NCBI RefSeq assembly: GCF_963082655.1
Contig: NC_081552.1
Coordinates: forward strand, 48,584,781-48,648,780
Length of the DNA stretch: 64,000 nucleotides
Direction: 5' to 3'
Origin: Stomoxys calcitrans
Lineage: Eukaryota > Arthropoda > Insecta > Diptera > Muscidae
The translations under genes and the position numbers were made by a program. The notes beneath the pieces are model-generated. The model was given only the letters and a program-made list of their open reading frames with translations. It made no database searches and was not told the DNA's origin. Shown piece by piece: positions 57,197-64,000 of this stretch. How positions within the stretch are numbered: the first letter of the stretch is position 1; every line of letters starts with the position of its first letter.

Positions 57197-57637
57197 AACA
57201 AGTAAAAGCGTGCTAAGTTCGGCCGGGCCGAATCTTATATACCCTCCACCATGGATCGCATTTGTCGAGTTCTTTTCCCGGCATCTCTTCTTCGGCAAAA
57301 CAGGATATAAGAAAAGATTTGCTCTGCTATTAGAGCGATATCAAGATATGGCCCGGTTTGGACCACAATTAAATTATATGTTGGAGACCTGTGTAAAATG
57401 TCAGCCAATTCGAATAAGAATTGCGCCCTTTGGGGGCTGAAGAAATAAAATAGAGAGATCGATTTATATGGGAGCTGTATCGGGCTATAGACCGATTCAG
57501 ACCATAATAAACACGTATGTTGACGGTCATGAGAGAATCCATCGTACAAAATTTCAGGCAAATCGGATAATAATTGCGACCTCTACATGGACCCATATGG
57601 ACCATTTACAATACCAACTGACCTACAGTAATAAGAA
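57197..57637 (-). mobile_element. Family A element, 3' portion
   Basis: AACAAGTAAAAGCGTGC, palindrome and full A 3' region run to about 57587. A unit deletion joins it to the pre-tract A flank (CCATTTACAATACCAACTG), and it stops before the tract and core. Family F begins at about 57638. Confidence 0.85.
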
Positions 57638-58347
57638 GATCGGTCTATATGGTAGCTATATCTATATAGTCAGATCTGATTCATCTTTGGGTCGATATCA
57701 GGAGGCTTAAAACAACTCATTATTTCAAATTGCAACGAAATTGGATAATAAATAAAGCTTTTATGAGCTTCAGACCCTTAATCGGAATATCGGTATATAT
57801 GACAGCTATATCTAAATATAGTCCGATCTGAACCATATTTGGGTCGAATGGCTAAAGGCTTAAAATAACTCACCGTTTCAAATTTCATCCAAATTGGGTC
57901 ATATATGTTGCTTTTATGCGCCTTAGACCCTTAGCCAGCAGACCGTTCTATATGTCAGCTATGTCTAAATACAGTCTGATCTAACCCGTATTTGGGTCGG
58001 ATGTCTGGAGGCTTAAAACAACTTCCTTTTTTAAATTTCAGCGAAATCAGGTAATTAATAAAGCTTTTATGGGCTTCAGACCTTTTATCGGCAGATCGGT
58101 CTATATAGCAGCTATATTCAAATATGATCAGCAAAAAGACGTATTTGTGCTCAATATCCTAATTTTTGAAGGCTGTAGAGTGATTACAACAGACGGACGG
58201 ACAGACACACGAACATCGTTAATTCGTCTTAGAATTTTACGAGGATCCGAAATATATATCTTTGTAGGGTCGGAAATTCATATTTCGATGTGATACAAGC
58301 GGAATGACCAAATGAATATACACCCCATCCTATGGTGGTGGGTAGAT
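57638..58347 (-). mobile_element. Family F DINE-like element, first copy
   Basis: Reversed units (AGCTATA marker at about 57654, 57804, 57957, 58110, spacing 150-153) carry GGAGGCTTAAAACAACTC. A GACGGACGGACAGAC tract (58190-58206), core (CCGAAATATATATCTTTG) and 5' hairpin with CCATCCTATGGTGGTGGG follow. Nearest to B, but distinct in its units. Confidence 0.75.
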
Positions 58348-58724
58348 TGGTTTAGATGACAGCTATATCTAAATATAGTCCAATCTGAACCATTTTTAAG
58401 TAGGATGACGGGAGCCTTAAAAGATATGAAATTTCAGCAAAATCGTATAATAACTGCAGCAGGTGCCAGCTTAAGACCCTCAATTGGTAAATCAGTCTAT
58501 ATGGCAGCTATATCTAAATTTGGTCCGATTTGGCCCGTTCAACAAATTAACCAGCTGTAAAGATAATACGGCTCTGTGGAAAATTTGCAGCGTGATTACG
58601 GATAGACGGATAGACACACTGATATCTTTAAATCGTCTTAGAAATTTACAACCATCCGAAATATGTATACTTTATGGGTTATTAAACGAATATTTCGAGA
58701 TGTTACAAACAGAATGAGTAAATA
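58348..58724 (-). mobile_element. Family F element, second copy, cut by an A element
   Basis: Two F units, a short tract, core (CCGAAATATGTATACTTTATGG) and ATGTTACAAACAGAATGAG. At TAAATAA it is interrupted by the A element. The rest of its 5' hairpin appears at 60356-60387. Confidence 0.78.
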
Positions 58725-60355
58725 AACAAGTAAAAGCGTGCTAAGTTCGGCCGGGCCGAATCTTATATACCCTCCACCATGGATCGCATTTGTCGAGTTC
58801 TTTTCCCGGCATCTCTTCTTAGGCAAAAAGGGATATAAGAAAAGAGTTGCTCTGCTATTAAAACGATATCAAGATATGGTCCGGTTCGGATCACAATTAT
58901 ATTATATGTTGGAGACCTGTGTAAAATGTCAGCCAATTCGTATAAGAATTGCGCCCATTGGGGCTCACGAAGTAAAATAGAGAGATCGATTTATATGGGA
59001 TCTGTATCGGGCTATAGACCGATTCAGACCATAATAAACACGTTTGTTGATGGTCATGAGAGGATCCGTCGTACAAAATTTCAGGCATATCGGATAATAA
59101 TTTCGACCTCTACGGGTAAAGAAGTCATGATCCCAGATCGGTTTATATGGCAGCTATATCAGGTTATGAACCGATTTGAACCTTATTTGACACACTTGTT
59201 GAAAGTAAAAATAAAATACGTCATGCAAAATTTCAGCCAAATCGAATAGGAATTGCGCCCTCTAGAAGCTCAAGAAGTCAAATCCCCAGATCTGTTTATA
59301 TGACAGCTATATCAGGTTATGGACCGATTTCAACCATACTTGGCACAGTTGTTGAATATCATAACGAAATACCTCGTGCAAAAACTCATTCAAATCGGAT
59401 AAGAATTGTGCCCTCTAGCGGCTCAAGAAGTCAAGACCCAAGATCGGTTTATATGGCAGCTATATCAGGTTATGGACCGATTTCAACCATGCTTGGCATA
59501 ATTGTTGGGTATCATAACAAAACACGTCGTGCGAAATTCCATTCCATTCGGATAAGAATTGCGCCCTCTAGAGGGTCAAGAAGTCAAGACCCAAGATCAA
59601 TTTATATGGCGGTCAGGTTATGGACCGATTTGAACCATACTTGTCACAGTTGTTGGATATAATAACAAAACACGTTTTGCAAAATTTCATTTCAATCGGA
59701 TAAGAATTGCGCCCTCTAGAGGCTCAAGAAGTCAAGACCCAAGATCGGTTTATATGGCAGCTATATCAGGTTATGGACCGATTTGAACCATACTTGGCAC
59801 AGTTGTTGGACATCATAACAAAACACGTCGTGCGAAATTCCATTTCATTCGGATAAGAATTGCGCCCTCTAGAGGCTCAAGAAGTCAAGACCCAAGATCA
59901 ATTTGTATGGCAGCTATATCAGGTTATGGACCGATTTGAACCATACTTGGCACAGTTGTTGGATATAATAACAAAACACGTCGTGCAAAATTTCATTTCA
60001 ATCGGATAAGAATTGCGCACTCTAGAGGCTCAAGAAGTCAAGACCCAAGATCGGTTTATATGGCAGCTATATCAAAATATGGACCGATATGCCCCATTTA
60101 CAATACCAACCGACCTACACTAATAAGAAGTATTTGTGCAAAATTTCAAGCGGCTAGCTTTACTCCTTCGGAAGTTAGCGTGCTTTCGACAGACGGACGG
60201 ACGGACGGACAGACGGACGGACATGGCTAGATCCACATAAAATGTCACGACGATCAAGAATATATATACTTTATGGGGTCTCAGACGAATATTTCGAGTA
60301 GTTACAAACAGAATGACGAAATTAGTATACCCCCCATCTTATGGTGGAGGGTATA
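58725..60355 (-). mobile_element. Family A element, full length, nested in F
   Basis: AACAAGTAAAAGCGTGC, intact palindrome, A 3' region, about seven units, GACGGAC tract (60190-60222), core and 5' hairpin ending GGTGGAGGGTATA. The two sides rejoin as one F 5' end when it is removed, so both boundaries are well fixed. Confidence 0.95.
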
Positions 60356-60388
60356 ATATACCCCCATATCCTATGATGGTGGGTATAA
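60356..60388 (-). mobile_element. Separated 5' hairpin of family F
   Basis: ATACCCCCATATCCTATG, then ATGGTGGGTATA completes the hairpin of the F copy that stops at 58724. Confidence 0.75.
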
Positions 60389-60450
60389 AAACACATGTTA
60401 TGACAACTATTAACCCATTTTAAGCTTTGCTATGAGATTTTTTTACTTTT
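60389..60450. other. Short unassigned spacer
   Basis: About 60 bp ending in a T-rich run, directly upstream of a B element. Confidence 0.4.
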
Positions 60451-62728
60451 TATACCCACCACCGACGGAGGGGGGTATATTGATTTTGTCATTCCGTTTG
60501 CAACTCATCGAAATAACCACTTCCGACCCTATAAAGTATATATATTCTTGATCAGCGTAAAAATCTAAGACGATCTAGACATGTCCGTCCGTCTGTCCGT
60601 CTGTCTGTTGAAATCACGCTACAGTCTTCAAAAATAGAGATATTGAGCTGAAACTTTGCACAGATTCCTTTTTTGTCCATAAGCAGGTTAAGTTCGAAGA
60701 TGGGCTATATCGGACTATATCTTGATATAGCGCCAATATAGACTGATCGGCCGATTTAGTGTTTTAGGCCAATAAAAGCCACATTTATTATCCGATTTTG
60801 GTAAAATTTGCGACAGTGGGCTGCGTTAAGCCTTTCGGCATCCCCCGTCAATTTGGCCTAGATCTGTTCAGATTTGGATATAGCTGCCATATATACCGAT
60901 CCTCAGATTTAGGATCTTAGGCCCATAAAAGCCACATTTATTATCGGATTTTGCTGAAATTCGGGACCGTGAGTTGTCTTAGGCCCTTCAACATCCTTTG
61001 TGAATTTGGCCCAGATCGGTTTAGATTTGGATATAGCTGCCATATAGACCGATCCGCCGATTTAGGGTCTTAGGCCCATAAAAGCCACATTTATTATCGG
61101 ATTTTGCTGAAATTTGGGACAGTCAGCTGTGTTAGGCCTTTCGGCATCCCCCGTCAATTTGGCCCAGATCGGTTCATATTTGGATATAGCTGCCATATAG
61201 ACCGATTCTCCGATTTAGGGTCTTAGGCCCATAAAAGTACACATTTATTATCCGATTTTGCTGAAATTCAGGACAGTGAGTTGTTTTGGGCCCTTCGACA
61301 TCTCTCGTCAATATGGCTCAGATCGGTTCAGATTTGGATATAGCTGCCATATAGACCGATACGCCGATTTAGGGTCATAGGCCCATAAAAGCTACATTTA
61401 TTATCGGATTTTGCTAAAATTTGGGACAGACAGCTGTGTTAGGCCTTTCGTCAATTTGGCCCAGATCGTTCCAGATTTGGATATAGCTGCCATATAGACC
61501 GATCCTACGATTTATGGTCTTAGGCCCATAAAAGCCACATTTATTAACCGATTTTGCTGACATTCGGGACAGTGAGTTGTGTTAGGCCCTTCAGAATCCT
61601 CCGTCAATTTGGCCCAAATCGGTTCAGATTTGGATATAGCTGCCATATAGACCGATCCTCCGATTTAGGGTCATAGGCCCAAAAAAGCTACATTTATTAC
61701 CTGATTTTGCTTAAATTCGGGACCGTGAGTTGTCTTAGGCCCTTCAACATCCTTCGTCAATTTGGCCCAGATCGGTTTAGATTTGGATATAGCTGCCATA
61801 TAGACCGATCCGCCGATTTTGGGTCATAGGCCCGTAAAAGCTACATTTATTATCCGATTTTGCTGAAATTTGGGACAGTGAGTTGTCATAGGCCCTTCGA
61901 CATCCTTCGTTAATTTGGCCCAGATCGGTTCAGATTTGGATATAGCTGTCATATGGACCGATCTTCCGCTCTATGGTGTTAGGCCCATAAAAGCCACATT
62001 TATTACCCGATTTTGCTGAAATTTGGGACAGTGAGTTTCGTTAGGCCCTTCGACATCTTTCTTCAATTTGGCCCAGATCGGTTCAGATTTGGATATAGCT
62101 GCTATATAGACCGATTTCTTGATTTAAGGTTTTGGGCCCACAAAATGCTCATTTATTGTCCGATGTCGCCGAAATTTGGGACAGTGAGTTAAGTTAAGCC
62201 CCTTGACATACATCTGCAATATCGCACAGATCGGTCCAAATTTAGATATAGCTGCCATATAGACCGATATCTAGGTTTAAGGTTTTGGGGCCATAAAGAC
62301 CCATTTATTGTCCGATGTCGCTGAAATTTGAGACAGTGAGTTTAGTTAGGCTCTTCGACGTCCTTCTTCAATTTTGCCCAGATCGATCCAGATTTGATAA
62401 TAGCTGCCATGTAGACCGATCTCTCGATTTAAAGTCTTTGCCCCATAAAAAGCGCATTTATAATCCGATTTCACTGAAATTTGACACAGTGACTTATGTT
62501 AGGCTTTTCGACATCCGTGTCGTATATGGTTCAGATCGGTTTATTTTTAGATATAGCTAGTGTACTTTTAGTATTTGGTCCAAATCGGAACATATATTGA
62601 TATAACTGATATGGGACATAAGTTATGAAATTTCCACCGAATTTTGATGAAAGGTGGTTTACATATATTCCCGAGGTGGTGGGTATCCAAAGTTCGGCCC
62701 GGCCGAACTTAACGCCTTTTTACTTGTT
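60451..62728 (+). mobile_element. Family B element, longest copy, about 12 units
   Basis: TATACCCACCACCGACGG, core, GTCC/GTCT tract, then units with the marker ATATAGC at 61031, 61184 and 61338 (spacing 153-154) to about 62560. GAGGTGGTGGGTATCC, TTCGGCCCGGCCGAA and ACGCCTTTTTACTTGTT end it. Units alternate among a few subtypes (AGGGTCTTAGGCCC against AGGGTCATAGGCCC). Confidence 0.95.
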
Positions 62729-63671
62729 TTTTTTTTTTTCGATCCACCCTAACTTTTCCACACCATTGCATAATGCCTTCTTAGGGAAATAGTATTGTTC
62801 AAAACTAACAGTTCAGAAAGTGGCGCCCTATTTCCCTTTTAAATCACGTTAACTTTATGGTTTATGGTCGTTAGCTAACTTGGCCGCTCGCTCGAACGGT
62901 CGCCGCTCCCTCACTCACTCACTGTTACTGCTTTTTCATTGTCAATTTTCACAATGGGGCTGGCTACTTGTTGTGTGTAAATGGCATTTGGCATTTTGTT
63001 GTTATGTATGTAAATGTGTATAAGCAGTTTTGTGCCAATCATCTACTGTCGTCAAACGAATGTGTTGTTCTGCGCATAGTTGTAGTGGTTGTACAGTGTT
63101 CATTCATTATAATGCGATTGAAGTTTCCTATTTCCGGTTGTTTAGCATATTCTAGCAAAGAGCAGTTGTTGTATGTGCAAGTATTTGCACCAAATGACAA
63201 ATACACAAGCATACACAAGAATGACAAGTACCAGCAACGAGGTTATAGCCATATAGACAATCATCCAAATAGACATATAAGCTTATAACGCTACAGCCCT
63301 TTCTGATTGAAGCCATTCATGCGTATGAAAGTGTAAGTGCGTGTGTGGCCGTGTATGCATGTACTTGTGCTATCTGATTGTGATTTCCTGAACATATTTC
63401 CTTGCTCAGACTATTCTCCATGTGACATTTTAAGTCTCCTTGGAAAAAACGCAAAAAAACTTAATTTCCGCTTAAGTTGGCCATAGCATATCAGCACCAC
63501 CGCCTGGTCCGACAAATGCTTTGGCATTAAAAGCCTTCGACCCCTCTGATAACACCAATCCTTTCGTTTCACTTTTCCTCTTTCTCCTTATGTTAAAATT
63601 GGACCCCAAGATTTTAAAGCGTTCCTGTTTGTGGTGCTGATTCATTGACATGGGATTATTGTTGCCGTTTT
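62729..63671. other. No supported gene; apparently non-repetitive
   Basis: One of the longer stretches with no recognised repeat. It contains (CTCA)n and CGCTCG-rich simple sequence near 62885-62925. An open frame at 62968-63288 on the plus strand has no recognisable domain, and I do not call it. Confidence 0.4.
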
Positions 63672-64000
63672 TATACCCTCCACCATAAGATGGGGGGTAT
63701 ACTAATTTCGTCATTCTGTTTGTAACTACTCGAAATATTCGTCTGAGACCCCATAAAGTATATATATTCTTGATCGTCGTGAAATTTTATGTCGATCTAG
63801 CCATGTCCGTCCGTCTGTCCGTCCGTCCGTCCGTCCGTCCGTCCGTCCGTCCGTCTGTCTGTCGAAAGCACGCTAACTTCCGAAGGAGTAAAGCTAGCCG
63901 CTTGAAATTTTGCACAAATACTTCTTATTAGTGTAGGTCGGTTGGTATTGTAAATGGGCCATATCGGTCCATGTTTTGATATAGCTGCCATGTAAACCGA
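63672..64000 (+). mobile_element. Family A element, 5' end (runs off the window)
   Basis: TATACCCTCCACCATAAGATG, core, GTCC tract (about 63804-63863) and the start of the first unit. The remainder lies beyond the window. Confidence 0.92.

Noticed and set aside
62968..63288. Possible small host gene of about 106 codons
   Set aside because: No recognisable domain, low-complexity valine/histidine composition, and no splice or promoter signal I can support.

Overview
ORGANISM AND OVERALL CONTENT. The window looks like intergenic or heterochromatin-like DNA of a higher (calyptrate, probably muscid-like) fly. I reach that from repeat content, not from a host gene: the commonest repeat has the core of the dipteran DINE-1/INE-1/'mini-me' elements (a TATATATTCTTGATC block followed by a GATCTAG.CATGTCC block and a GTCC/GTCT tetranucleotide tract), and there are tRNA-derived SINEs, a mariner-type MITE and insect LINE remnants. 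I find no intact host gene, tRNA, rRNA or CRISPR array. Nearly all open frames are short and lie in repeats or in the GTCC microsatellite.

MAIN PLAYERS. Names A-F are mine. A, B, C, D and F are related non-autonomous elements built like Helentron-associated INEs (HINE/DINE): a 5' subterminal inverted repeat (A TATACCCTCCACCAT, B TATACCCACCACC, D TATACCCTACACCA), a DINE core, a GTCC tract, a central array of about 150-bp tandem units, a matching inverted copy of the 5' repeat, a GC palindrome (A and B TTCGGCCCGGCCGAA) and a T-rich end (A GCACGCTTTTACTTGTT, B ACGCCTTTTTACTTGTT). No Rep/helicase or endonuclease coding was found, so mobilisation would have to be in trans. E is an unrelated dispersed repeat with tandem units of about 125 bp. 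Strand given for an element runs from the 5' repeat to the palindrome.

LAYOUT. 1-7.2 kb: rearranged A, a full B, a degenerate C, a 5'-truncated LINE (minus), a D element split by a SINE with perfect 15-bp target duplications, and an AT-rich repeat. 7.2-13 kb: three A copies plus and one minus. 13-25.5 kb: head-to-head C pair, tandem A copies, SINE, Penelope-like tail, a second LINE fragment, two long A arrays, two mariner MITEs. 25.5-33 kb: head-to-tail A-A-B/A chimera, then a B-B head-to-head pair of about 2.5 kb. 33-48.7 kb: A and B copies mixed with E arrays, SINE fragments and a D element split by B. 48.7-57 kb: B, E, a broken LINE (minus), degenerate C and D, B minus, E. 57-64 kb: A, F elements split by a full A, the longest B (about 2.3 kb), a 0.9-kb stretch with no recognised repeat, and the 5' end of another A.

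HOW IT FITS TOGETHER. Nothing here is an operon or pathway. It is a nested, tandem and inverted accumulation of rolling-circle-type elements that carry satellite-like arrays, later hit by SINE, LINE, Penelope-like and mariner-derived insertions. Nested copies, target duplications and chimeric junctions give a partial relative chronology. All family assignments are by eye; element boundaries are usually good to a few bases where the terminal motifs are intact and to tens of bases elsewhere.
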